Below, in pieces: positions 29,706 through 38,036 of a stretch of DNA of 55,687 nt (position 1 is its first letter; each line of letters opens with the position of its first letter). The stretch covers positions 1-55,687 of the forward strand of contig CALLOA010000120.1 of the NCBI GenBank assembly GCA_938005265.1. The letters run 5' to 3'. A program made the position numbers and the translations under genes. Source of the DNA: an uncultured Granulosicoccaceae bacterium. GTDB lineage: Bacteria > Pseudomonadota > Gammaproteobacteria > Granulosicoccales > Granulosicoccaceae. The notes beneath the pieces are model-generated. The model was not told where the DNA came from. It saw only the letters and a list, made by a program, of their open reading frames with translations, and searched no databases.

Positions 29706-30455
29706 TCATGTCACTGATTTCGAATTTCGCTTGTATTTTTCGAAAATTTCTACCGCCCATGGCCTGATTGCCATCACCAGTGTTGTTCCGCGACGTTTAT
29801 CGTCCGGAGTATTCTTGTCTTCGCGTTTTTGTGTATCGAATTCACGCACCAGGCGACGCATATTGTCATGAAACGCAGTAATGCTCTCCAGCGACATCCA
29901 GCCATTGACCACCAGCCGCAACTCACCGGGCTCTGAAAATTTGGAATTAAAGAAAAAACCTTGCAGGGTTTCGTCATAATATTGTTGAATCGGGCCGCCT
30001 TTTATCCATTCAAAATCAGGAGATAAAAGGACACGCACACGATTTTCCGGTAACAATTCTATGATCTTCATACGGTCGAGAAGTGTCAGGTGTTGCTGCG
30101 CCTTGTGCTGATCCAGCTCATAGGTAGCCATGACGAGATCAAAGTCCCAACCGTAGACCAAGTGTACCGCTAGCAGAAATAACTCTTCATCGCTGACCAG
30201 CATAGCCTCCTGCTCCAGACTTAGCTCATTGACCCGTTTTCGTGCTTCATCCGCGCGCGCCGCCAATCCACTGATATCAAGATCGACGAGACCACAGATA
30301 GTCTCAAGACGGGACAGCGTCATATCCCGTTCGCGGAAGAGTCTTTTAATGCTGGCTTCAGACAAGTCCAGAGACGAAGCCACATCTTTATAAGTCAAGC
30401 TGCGGGTTTTCAGTTCTTGCTTGAGCTGTTCAATGAGATCGGACACCAACGCCAT
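29706..30455 (-). CDS. XRE-like helix-turn-helix regulator with a conserved C-terminal region
   Basis: I start at the ATG at 30455 (MALVSDLIEQLKQEL), giving 249 residues; the frame is open a little further. Residues about 5-60 form a Cro/CI-type helix-turn-helix (LTYKDVASSLDLSEASIKRL, then LSRLETICGLVDLDI). The rest (about 80-245) is a cytosolic domain with no motif I can name, including WDFDLVMATYELDQHKAQQH and FEWIKGGPIQQYYDETLQGF. I read it as a one-component transcription regulator of unknown signal. It is divergent from the VIT-VWA gene, with about 90 bases between them, so it may control that gene or itself. Confidence 0.82.
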   Translation of the reverse strand: MALVSDLIEQLKQELKTRSLTYKDVASSLDLSEASIKRLFRERDMTLSRLETICGLVDLDISGLAARADEARKRVNELSLEQEAMLVSDEELFLLAVHLVYGWDFDLVMATYELDQHKAQQHLTLLDRMKIIELLPENRVRVLLSPDFEWIKGGPIQQYYDETLQGFFFNSKFSEPGELRLVVNGWMSLESITAFHDNMRRLVREFDTQKREDKNTPDDKRRGTTLVMAIRPWAVEIFEKYKRNSKSVT

Positions 30456-30545
30456 AAGTATTATCTGACGAAACCATCGGGTTTGTATTATGGCACATTG
30501 CAAGTGGACATTGTGCAGTGCTGGTACATAAGCGAACCTTCATGA

Positions 30546-32726
30546 ATGCAGCAATACATCCGCATCGAAAAGAGCATTAACGACAACAGATTGTTCAGCC
30601 TGTGTTCAGCAAGAACTTGCGCTTTTCGAGCATGTTTATATAAACATGCACAGCAACCGAGTTTATCCATTCCTCAACCCATTTTTTTAACTCTCGTCGC
30701 TCTTTGCATTCTCTTAGTGTCCAGCCTGTCCAATAATACACAGGCTGCAGGGCTACTATTGTTGGAACAATCGGTCGATTCGCTGACACCAGAAGTTGAA
30801 ATTCTTGGCCATGATGTGGATGTCAGAATCTATAACCAGTACGCTATCACAACCGTTGAACAGACTTACTTTAATGTCTCAGCTAATGACACCAATGGTA
30901 CCTACTATTTGCAACTGCCGGCCCGGGCCAAGCTAAGCCAGTTTACGGTCTGGATTAACGGCAAGCCGACAAACCTTAGTATGCAGAAAGCGATGCAAGA
31001 GCAGAAAGCCATTCAAGAGCGAACGGACTCTCAACCACAGGATGGCGCTACAAAGGACACCAAGAGTACACTGATCACCAACAAAGATATTTTCAGCATC
31101 CCCGTCACCTCTCTTCCAGCACAGCAAAGTATTAAAATACAACTGGTTTACATACAAAAGGTTGCTCTGGATGTAGGTATAGGTAGATATACCTACAGTC
31201 CTGCCTTAAACGAAAACCACTCAGGTCTTTCGAGCCTAAGGGCCCGAATTGCAAATTGGAAGTTACCCGTTTTCACCAATGCTCAAAACCTAAATCCTGA
31301 TATTTTCAATTTTGATTTGCAAATAGACTCCTCTTTGCCGATCACTGCACTCCAACTACATGATCATTCCCAAAACGCAGTAAGCAAATTATCTGAAAAC
31401 ACGTGGCGTGTAACACTATCTGCAAAAACGGCCAGCACAAAACAGAGAGCTTCAGGCTACAAGAAGAAAATATGCAATGACAATGACACTCATAAAATTA
31501 ACACCGCCGACATCGATCCAGACTCAGTGACTGTAGAGTGGTGTCTGGACACCAATGCACCGCCTGTAGTTAAAGTAGAAAGCATGAAGTCTCGGGTTGG
31601 AGATTCAGGCACCTTCTTGATTACTTTTTCTCCTGGTACGGATTTAAAAAAACTTGATTCAGGCCGTGATTGGATTTTCGTACTGGACTCATCAGGCTCG
31701 ATGAAGGACAAATATGCAATGCTTGCCAAAGGAATGAAGCGCGCGCTACGTAGACTGCAGCCCGATGACCGTTATCGAATACTTAATTTCAATAATTTAA
31801 TTACCGAAATGACTGCCGGGTGGCAGCACCAAAAATTGAGCAATGAAGAGCAACTGATAGAGCAGCTACATCAGACCCGAACAGAAGGTGGTACAGATTT
31901 GCTTGCAGCAATGAAACACAGTTTCACCCTGCCGGATAGAACCCGAACTACGGCTGTTGTTTTCGTTACCGACGGAGAAGCCAATATAGGAACTGTTGAG
32001 AAAGATTCATTCCTGCAACTACTGAAAAAATTCGATATCCGTCTCTACACCATTATCATAGGGGGTGACGAAGAACGGCCGCTATTAAAAGCTATGGCAG
32101 AAAAATCCAATGGCCAAACAATGCAAGTTACACACGCGAGCCAACTGTTTGATCTGCTCACTGAAATTACCAGGCTACCTCGTTACAACGCTCTGACAAA
32201 CATTTCGTTTGAGTTAAGTGGTATTGATGACAGCCCAGACATCGCAAACCCAGTCTGGGTCACAGACATTTCCTCCAACTGGACAACAACACTTTACAAA
32301 GACGAGCAACTATCTTTAGCAGGACACTACCGTGGAGACGGCCCGATGAAAATTGTGGTGGAGGGACAAATCGCTGGAAAAAACATCCAGTATTCGCAAA
32401 AAGTTTTATTGCCAGCAATGGGTCGTAGAAGCGATCCACAGGCTTACCATTATTTGCCGACTTACAAACAACAGTTGAGCCTGCTGGATATGGCCGACTA
32501 CTTGGGTGACGAGGTTGCCCAGCCGGATACCATGGCAGATTTCACTGTGGCTCAAGGATTAGTCACAAATGACCACACAACCACACTCTTGCCCCCGGCT
32601 GCAACGCTGCAGGCAAGCCGGAACAACGATAAAAATAAGTTAATTGGGGTTCAAGGAGGAGGCGCCGCCGGCTACCTGCTGCTGCTTGCGCTTCCGGGCT
32701 TAAGGCTGTTGCGCAAGGTTCTATGA
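30546..32726 (+). CDS. VIT and VWA domain surface protein with GlyGly-CTERM-like tail
   Basis: The 726-residue protein has a late signal peptide (PIFLTLVALCILLVSSLSNN, about residues 45-64), so the true start may lie downstream of the ATG at 30546. A VIT domain follows (about 75-230; NQYAITTVEQTYFNVS, TYYLQLPARAKL), then a VWA domain (about 370-545) with an intact MIDAS: DSSGS near 381, Thr in EGGTDLL, and Asp in VTDGEAN. The last 26 residues are GGGAAG, a hydrophobic helix and Arg/Lys, like a GlyGly-CTERM sorting signal. Related marine proteobacterial proteins carry LPXTG and sit beside a sortase; neither is found here. It is likely exported and anchored, mediating metal-dependent binding. 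Confidence 0.85.
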   Translation: MQQYIRIEKSINDNRLFSLCSARTCAFRACLYKHAQQPSLSIPQPIFLTLVALCILLVSSLSNNTQAAGLLLLEQSVDSLTPEVEILGHDVDVRIYNQYAITTVEQTYFNVSANDTNGTYYLQLPARAKLSQFTVWINGKPTNLSMQKAMQEQKAIQERTDSQPQDGATKDTKSTLITNKDIFSIPVTSLPAQQSIKIQLVYIQKVALDVGIGRYTYSPALNENHSGLSSLRARIANWKLPVFTNAQNLNPDIFNFDLQIDSSLPITALQLHDHSQNAVSKLSENTWRVTLSAKTASTKQRASGYKKKICNDNDTHKINTADIDPDSVTVEWCLDTNAPPVVKVESMKSRVGDSGTFLITFSPGTDLKKLDSGRDWIFVLDSSGSMKDKYAMLAKGMKRALRRLQPDDRYRILNFNNLITEMTAGWQHQKLSNEEQLIEQLHQTRTEGGTDLLAAMKHSFTLPDRTRTTAVVFVTDGEANIGTVEKDSFLQLLKKFDIRLYTIIIGGDEERPLLKAMAEKSNGQTMQVTHASQLFDLLTEITRLPRYNALTNISFELSGIDDSPDIANPVWVTDISSNWTTTLYKDEQLSLAGHYRGDGPMKIVVEGQIAGKNIQYSQKVLLPAMGRRSDPQAYHYLPTYKQQLSLLDMADYLGDEVAQPDTMADFTVAQGLVTNDHTTTLLPPAATLQASRNNDKNKLIGVQGGGAAGYLLLLALPGLRLLRKVL

Positions 32727-32830
32727 CCACTCACTACAGACAATAACCGGGGCCTCGAAGAAATCGACTCACAGTTTGGTGTTGAATTTTACAAGTACCA
32801 GCCACAGGTGCCGCAGAGTATACTTTGGGC

Positions 32831-33691
32831 ATGAAAAGCACCCCACAGGAAACCGTTAGGCCCTTAATATACGGCCACCGTGGAAGTGCCGTATTGGCAC
32901 CGGAAAACACACGCGAAGCGTTTAATCTCGCTCTCCTCCTTGGTGCAGATGTCCTGGAAACAGATGTACGCTCAAGCCGTGACGGCATACCAGTAATCCA
33001 TCACGATGCCAAGCTTGATCGTACAACCAACGGTAACGGTTTTGTCAGTAACTATTCACTCGAAGAATTAAAACAGCTGGATGCAGGCTATCATTTCCAG
33101 TCACCGTCCGGAAAACGTTTCCGCGGAGAGGGAGTACGCATGATAACTCTTAAGGAAATGCTGGAGGAGTATCCCGACACTCCGATAAACATTGAAATCA
33201 AGCACCCGAAAACAGAGTTTGCCCGAACAGTCGCCAACGTTATCAATGATTCCGGTCGCGAACACAGTGTTACGGTTGCCAGCTTCCACGGCGGTGTGAC
33301 TGAGGCGTTTCGTAACGCTGCTCCGCAGATCAATACAGCTGCAACAAAGGATGAGATTGTTCAACAATATTACCGGCAATTTCTACCCGGCCACCTTTGG
33401 AAACGGATGTTCCGCAACAACCAGGCATCACCCGAAAACCGGGCAACGACAGAACCGCGCTCATCCGGGCTTGCTTACTCTACGTTACAGATACCCACTA
33501 AATTCAAGAAAAGCTTGTTCACACTCGACCTTTCAAATTCTGACTTTATCGCTTACCTGCATGATCAATCATTATCCGTGACCTTTTGGACCATCAACGA
33601 CATTGAAGCAATGGTGACGCTTGCAAACAACGGTGCGGACGGAATTGTTACTGATCGTCCCGATCTGGCTGCTCGCATATTCGAGCTATAG
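32831..33691 (+). CDS. Glycerophosphodiester phosphodiesterase
   Basis: The 286-residue protein has the GDPD barrel hallmarks: YGHRGSAVLAPENTREAF with catalytic His-Arg, LETDVRSSRDGIPVIHHDAK with the metal-binding Glu-x-Asp and second catalytic His, and NIEIKHP on a later strand, ending in FWTINDIEAM and GADGIVTDRPDLA. It hydrolyses glycerophosphodiesters to glycerol 3-phosphate and an alcohol; no signal peptide suggests cytosolic action. I use the ATG at 32831; a TTG two codons earlier is also open. It follows the VIT-VWA gene by about 100 bases on the same strand. Confidence 0.92.
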   Translation: MKSTPQETVRPLIYGHRGSAVLAPENTREAFNLALLLGADVLETDVRSSRDGIPVIHHDAKLDRTTNGNGFVSNYSLEELKQLDAGYHFQSPSGKRFRGEGVRMITLKEMLEEYPDTPINIEIKHPKTEFARTVANVINDSGREHSVTVASFHGGVTEAFRNAAPQINTAATKDEIVQQYYRQFLPGHLWKRMFRNNQASPENRATTEPRSSGLAYSTLQIPTKFKKSLFTLDLSNSDFIAYLHDQSLSVTFWTINDIEAMVTLANNGADGIVTDRPDLAARIFEL

Positions 33692-33874
33692 TTCTTGTAT
33701 CTTGAGCACTCTGTAATCGATAAATCAAGCAGTTTTTTACCGTCAATACCACCTTTGAGCGAACAACATTCAATATCTTTCAGGAAATCACCAACAGCTG
33801 AAAACTAATCAAAAAAATGGCCTTATACATGCACATCACCATCAAACAGAAATCTTTGCAATTGGTGACTACTC

Positions 33875-34189
33875 ATGGCCAAAAGGCGCAAACAGAGAAT
33901 CGGTAAAAAAGGCTCCAGCGTTACTGGAAACAACGGAAAAAGAAGGTTGGCAAGAAGTGTTGCTGAAAACTCCAACAACAGCACAGAAAGTCGGCCGGTT
34001 TTCTCGACTGAAGATAAACGTTATATATTGGGTTTCCTGGCAATTTCCGTGGTTTTGACGGCGTTCTATTGGTTCATAGGTGGGCGCAACCTATTTGTCT
34101 TTCCCGCAATTTTTTGCCTGTCGGTTGGAACCAGTAAATTCTGGCGCGGCCCTGTCCGGCGGTTTGCAGAAAAAACTGGCAGGTCATGA
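33875..34189 (+). CDS. Small basic membrane protein, unknown function
   Basis: The 104-residue product has a strongly basic, Ser/Asn-rich N-terminus (MAKRRKQRIGKKGSS, about 45 residues) followed by two closely spaced hydrophobic segments (about 50-67, YILGFLAISVVLTAFYWF, and about 72-85, LFVFPAIFCLSVG). GGTGA precedes the ATG at a suitable distance. I recognise no family. The pattern suggests an inner-membrane hairpin with a cytosolic basic tail. It is convergent with the sulfotransferase gene. Confidence 0.55.
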   Translation: MAKRRKQRIGKKGSSVTGNNGKRRLARSVAENSNNSTESRPVFSTEDKRYILGFLAISVVLTAFYWFIGGRNLFVFPAIFCLSVGTSKFWRGPVRRFAEKTGRS

Positions 34190-34232
34190 ATTTACAACAG
34201 TGTTGCAAGCCAATTACCTGTGTGGCTTGTTC

Positions 34233-35072
34233 TTACTCGTAAAATGCTGTGGAATAACGAAAAGTTTCAAAATCCTTGTGATAGAGCTGTTTGACTATCT
34301 CAATGGACTCCTCTTCATAGTAGAAAGCCTGTTTCGAACCAGCGCCTGTCGCATTGGAAAATATCGGATTGATTTTCTCAACGCTGCTACTATTTTCTTC
34401 AGCTCTTTCTCTCTCAACAACAGTTTCATTCGTTGACAAGGAACAACCGGAGAATCGCTGAAGTACCTGACCAAGGTCTTCATCCAGCGTCTCCACCCGA
34501 CCAGTGAAGTCGAATTCACTGTAAGGAATCAGAAGTATGGATGTTTGTGGAGCCCAATGCGCATTACTGAATAAACTACCGTTTTGAAGTTTTTTCAGAA
34601 AATCAAGGAAATTGCGCCGCGCGGCATTCTGATCAACCTTCTCGATGGCTTCCAGACCCCGGGTGCCCTGCTTTTTGCGGTGCACCTTATCAAGATAAGC
34701 AGACAACGTACGACTGTAGGGATTGCGGACAAATAGAAATTTGTACAGGCTTTGAAACTGCTCAAGTGTTGCCGGGGTAAGCTCTGAAGGGTTGCTGAAC
34801 AATCGCTTGGCTTCCTTGGAACCTACTTCACGCCCCATTTTTAATGTTGCCAGTGAAGATACAACAGTGGAATTAGCAGCCTTGGGTATTCTATTGCAGA
34901 AAAAACCCAATTCAAAATCAACACAACCTCGCGCATCTGCACTTTGAATAGATGCTTTACTCTGGAACGGGTAGCGCTTGTAAAAAGGGGTGTACGGAAT
35001 TGTGAATCGATTTCTCAATATCCGCGCGGATATTTTGCGTTTGGCAACCCGCTGCCTGGCAACACTTTGCAT
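34233..35072 (-). CDS. Sulfotransferase (carbohydrate/family 2 type)
   Basis: The 279-residue protein carries the two PAPS-binding signatures of Golgi-type carbohydrate sulfotransferases: the 5'-phosphosulfate loop in NRIPKAANSTVVSSLA (about residues 60-75) and the 3'-phosphate motif in FLFVRNPYSRTLSAYLDKV (about 113-131), followed by HWAPQTSILLIPYSEFDF. It should transfer sulfate from PAPS to a sugar or glycan. I start at the ATG at 35072; an upstream TTG is less likely. No signal peptide is evident. Its neighbours, a small membrane protein and a broken cadherin-like gene, give no clue about the acceptor, which could be an exopolysaccharide or surface glycan. Confidence 0.75.
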   Translation of the reverse strand: MQSVARQRVAKRKISARILRNRFTIPYTPFYKRYPFQSKASIQSADARGCVDFELGFFCNRIPKAANSTVVSSLATLKMGREVGSKEAKRLFSNPSELTPATLEQFQSLYKFLFVRNPYSRTLSAYLDKVHRKKQGTRGLEAIEKVDQNAARRNFLDFLKKLQNGSLFSNAHWAPQTSILLIPYSEFDFTGRVETLDEDLGQVLQRFSGCSLSTNETVVERERAEENSSSVEKINPIFSNATGAGSKQAFYYEEESIEIVKQLYHKDFETFRYSTAFYE

Positions 35073-35197
35073 AGAGAGAACCCACAATTTTAATCAGATA
35101 TTTAACCGCAGTCGGCCAGATTAACACGGAGTTGCCATTCGATAAAGTCAGCAAATGCAAGCAAAAAAATCCCACATTCTTTTGAATGTTGACAAAA

Positions 35198-36670
35198 CTA
35201 GCGGCGTTTAAACACCCGCCGAATGGCACTCTCGCTGGGCCTGTCATCATTGCTTTCATCAGTCTCCACCATAGACTCAAGAGACTCTTGATCATCATCG
35301 TCCATATCGTCTAGCGAACCCAGAATCGGCAATGGATCGATGCTGCGCCATGCTGGTAACGCTGAAAGCATACTACCGAGCACAACACCACTGCGTAATA
35401 ACCAGACAATGTAACCGACTGAAATGCCAGTACCTACGCTTACCGTTGTTTGCGTGACACGTTCAACCGAAATCTGGTACTCCCGCAGCTCTTCTTTTTG
35501 CAAGTCCATCTTAGTAGCAAGGCTGGCATGCATGGGGTTTAGTAATACAGAAGACGTATTCTTCATCAGTCTCGCGAGCGGAATTGAATAGGTAATGCTT
35601 TTGAATTCAGAAAATCGCGTTTGCGAGCGATCTTCCCGTAGTTCATCCTTACCCTCAGGGCTCCAGAATTGATCCAGATCCTGCTCAACCGGTGAAGGTA
35701 TAAACTTTTCTTCAAAATTGTTTAGTACTTCCGCAATATCCAATATGTCAACTTCGTCCGCGGCTTTAGCAGCCTCTATGGCGGGCTCAATACCGGTAAT
35801 CGGGCCTTCTTCACTAGTCGATTCAGTTTCAGTGGGCTCTGACTGGACTTCCAGCTCTTCTATATCAGGTATTTCAGTGATCACTCCCATCACTGCAGTG
35901 GGAAGCTCCAGATCGACAATTGGTACTGGAGTCTCCGGCAAGGCAGCTGCTGGCTGCGGCTCAATCGTGAGTTGAATAACTGTGGAGGCAGTACCGCCGT
36001 TGCCATCATCTGCAATTATTGTTACATCAACTTGTGCATCGGGCGGTGCATCTTCAGTGACACTTATGACGCCAGCTATGGGGTCAAACACCAACCATGA
36101 AGGCAGTGGCGAACCATCGGCCAACGTAGCCGAGAGCCCCAAAGAGTCTTCATCCTCATCAGTAAATAAATTGTCGGGCAACAATAGGTCAAAAGGTGCC
36201 AGGCCCAACTCTGGCTGTAGACTGGTTTGTAGTTCTGGCGCTTCATTGAGATCGTTAACGTTTACGATAAACGGCACCTCATTTGATGCACCACTGGCAT
36301 CTGTTACCGTTATAAGTAGCGCTACCTGATTTTCCTGTTCAAAATTCAGCTCATTTCCACTGCCCAGCCAGAGTTGGCCGTTGACAATAGAAAACCTCGG
36401 GTCGTCTACAGTCAATGTATGGGTATCAACTGCATCCGGGTCCTCAGCGAGCAATGAAGTTATGGGTAAGTCGCTGGCATTTTCATCAACATCAGCCTCA
36501 GAAGGCGACAAACCTGTCGGCGCAAGATTGGTATTCAGGACCTGCAGTACGAACACCTGGCTGGCACTTGCTCCTGCAGAATCCGTAGCAGTCACCAGTA
36601 ACTCATAGCCACCGGCATCCGCAAAGCCAGGAGCTGCATCAAGCTCTCCGGTCTGCGGGTTGAATAGAAA
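35198..36670 (-). pseudogene. 5'-truncated cadherin/Ig-repeat surface protein
   Basis: About 490 codons remain open. The frame begins in the middle of a repeat (FNPQTGELDAAPGFADAGGY) directly after the terminator-like T-run of the glutamine synthetase-like gene; the signal peptide and the first part of this repeat are missing. Then come further cadherin-like repeats (NLAPTGLSPSEADVDENASD, PELGLAPFDLLLPDNLFTDE), an acidic linker, and a conserved C-terminal region with a membrane segment (VSVGTGISVGYIVWLLRSGV) ending before PAWRSIDPLPIL and a charged tail. An in-frame ATG at 36742 lies inside the upstream gene, so a short-leader product is conceivable, but it could not be exported normally. I treat it as a remnant of a once much longer protein. 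Confidence 0.7.
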
Positions 36671-36695
36671 AAAACTACAACATGCGAAGGTAGTT
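36668..36695 (-). terminator. Terminator-like hairpin overlapping the GS-like stop codon
   Basis: On the minus strand AACTAC and GTAGTT form a 6-bp stem around an 11-base loop, and seven T residues follow. The stop codon TAG lies in the 3' arm. The stem is short and AT-rich, so strength is uncertain. It marks the end of the six-gene cluster and the junction with the truncated cadherin-like gene. Confidence 0.5.
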
Positions 36696-38036
36696 CGAAT
36701 GATCCGAAGTGGTGACCTGGCTATGCCATCGTTCCTCTTCATCGCGTTTCAAAGCAGAATACAGTGAACAAAATTCTGCACCGAAATATTCTGCCAGTAG
36801 ATTGCTATTATCAAACTCAGTTAGTGCTTCACGCCATCTGACAGGCAAATCGGCGGCACTGGGGCTAACCCGGCTGTCCTTAGTTGGCTCAGGCAAGGGA
36901 AGTTCATTACACAAGCCATGGTAGGCGCCAGCAAGAATGCAGGCAACAGTCAGATAGGGGTTGCTGTCAGCGCCAGCAACGCGATGTTCGATTCGGGTAT
37001 TGGCACCACGCTCATAAGGAACACGCAATGCAACACCACGGTGATCCAGCCCCCAGTCAGCAACTACCGGTGCAAAGTTGTCCGGTAGAAATCGTTTATA
37101 GGCATTCGCATTTTGCGCCAACATTGCCATAGAGGCAGGCATTAAGTGCAATGCACCAGCAAGTGCATGTTGTAATTCAGGGTTAAGGTTGTCACGGTCT
37201 GACGAAAACACGTTCCGTCCTGTCTCGCGATCAAGCAGACTCAAGTGAATGTGCATACCACTTCCAGACTCGCCCGCCAGAGGTTTAGCCATAAAAGTCG
37301 CAAGACTACCGCGCTTTAATGCGACATGGCGAACGGCTCGCCGCAGCAATATCGCCTGATCACAGGCTTGTAAGATATTATCGCTGTGCTTGAGGTTGAT
37401 TTCGAACTGGCCTTCCGCGTACTCGCTGGTGGTACCGCTAAGCGGTATCTGCTGAATTTTGCAGACTTCTTCCAACTCAGAAATAAATTCCGAATAGTCT
37501 GACACAACATCGAGGTTATAGGTTTGCGGCCCGCTAAATTTAGGCAAGCCGTTTTCACCAGCCAGAGGGCGCGGTGTTGCAGCAGTCGCATCGAGCAAAT
37601 AAAATTCCATTTCTACAGCTACTACTGGTTGCAAGCCCAGGGCATGAAACCGCTGCTCGACTGACTGCAGAACACGCCGCGGATTCAGCCCCCAAGGCAA
37701 GCCTTCATCATCTGCAACCTCAACCAGTAGTTGGGCAGTACCGCGTTGCGCCCAGGGCACTGGAACCAGCGAGCCTGTCACTGCCAGTAAGGGGCGATCA
37801 GGATCACCATCGGGTATGCCATAGGCAACCTTTTCGGATGTCATACCCTGAGTATCGAGAAACAAAGTTCCTCGTGGCATGACTACCTGCCCACTGCCAC
37901 TGTCGTTTTGGTCAAATTTATTTAGCTGCGCTGATGGCATCTGTTTGCCACGCAAAACACCATTAACATCAACCAGCAAGACATCAAGTAGTTCAGTTCC
38001 TTCAGGCAAAGCAGGTAAGTCACAGCTACCGCGCAT
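36675..38036 (-). CDS. Glutamine synthetase-like ligase (PuuA/GlnA-like)
   Basis: The 453-residue protein belongs to the glutamine synthetase superfamily: VAVEMEFYLLD (metal-binding Glu), EYAEGQFEINLKH, GSGMHIHLSL, NANAYKRFLPDNFAP and RIEHRVAGADSNPYL. It is the type that joins glutamate to amines (gamma-glutamylputrescine synthetase and relatives) rather than housekeeping GlnA: the N-terminus is LLDVLLVDVNGVLRGK and no adenylylation-type C-terminus is seen. I start at the ATG at 38036, which overlaps the upstream stop as TAATG, with GAGGG before it. It is the last gene of the cluster and would gamma-glutamylate an amine or amino acid; the substrate is unknown. Confidence 0.88.
   Translation of the reverse strand: MRGSCDLPALPEGTELLDVLLVDVNGVLRGKQMPSAQLNKFDQNDSGSGQVVMPRGTLFLDTQGMTSEKVAYGIPDGDPDRPLLAVTGSLVPVPWAQRGTAQLLVEVADDEGLPWGLNPRRVLQSVEQRFHALGLQPVVAVEMEFYLLDATAATPRPLAGENGLPKFSGPQTYNLDVVSDYSEFISELEEVCKIQQIPLSGTTSEYAEGQFEINLKHSDNILQACDQAILLRRAVRHVALKRGSLATFMAKPLAGESGSGMHIHLSLLDRETGRNVFSSDRDNLNPELQHALAGALHLMPASMAMLAQNANAYKRFLPDNFAPVVADWGLDHRGVALRVPYERGANTRIEHRVAGADSNPYLTVACILAGAYHGLCNELPLPEPTKDSRVSPSAADLPVRWREALTEFDNSNLLAEYFGAEFCSLYSALKRDEEERWHSQVTTSDHSNYLRML

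Noticed and set aside
32650-32726. LPXTG sorting signal in the VIT-VWA protein
   Set aside because: No LPXTG-like motif precedes the C-terminal hydrophobic segment; only Gly-rich sequence is present.
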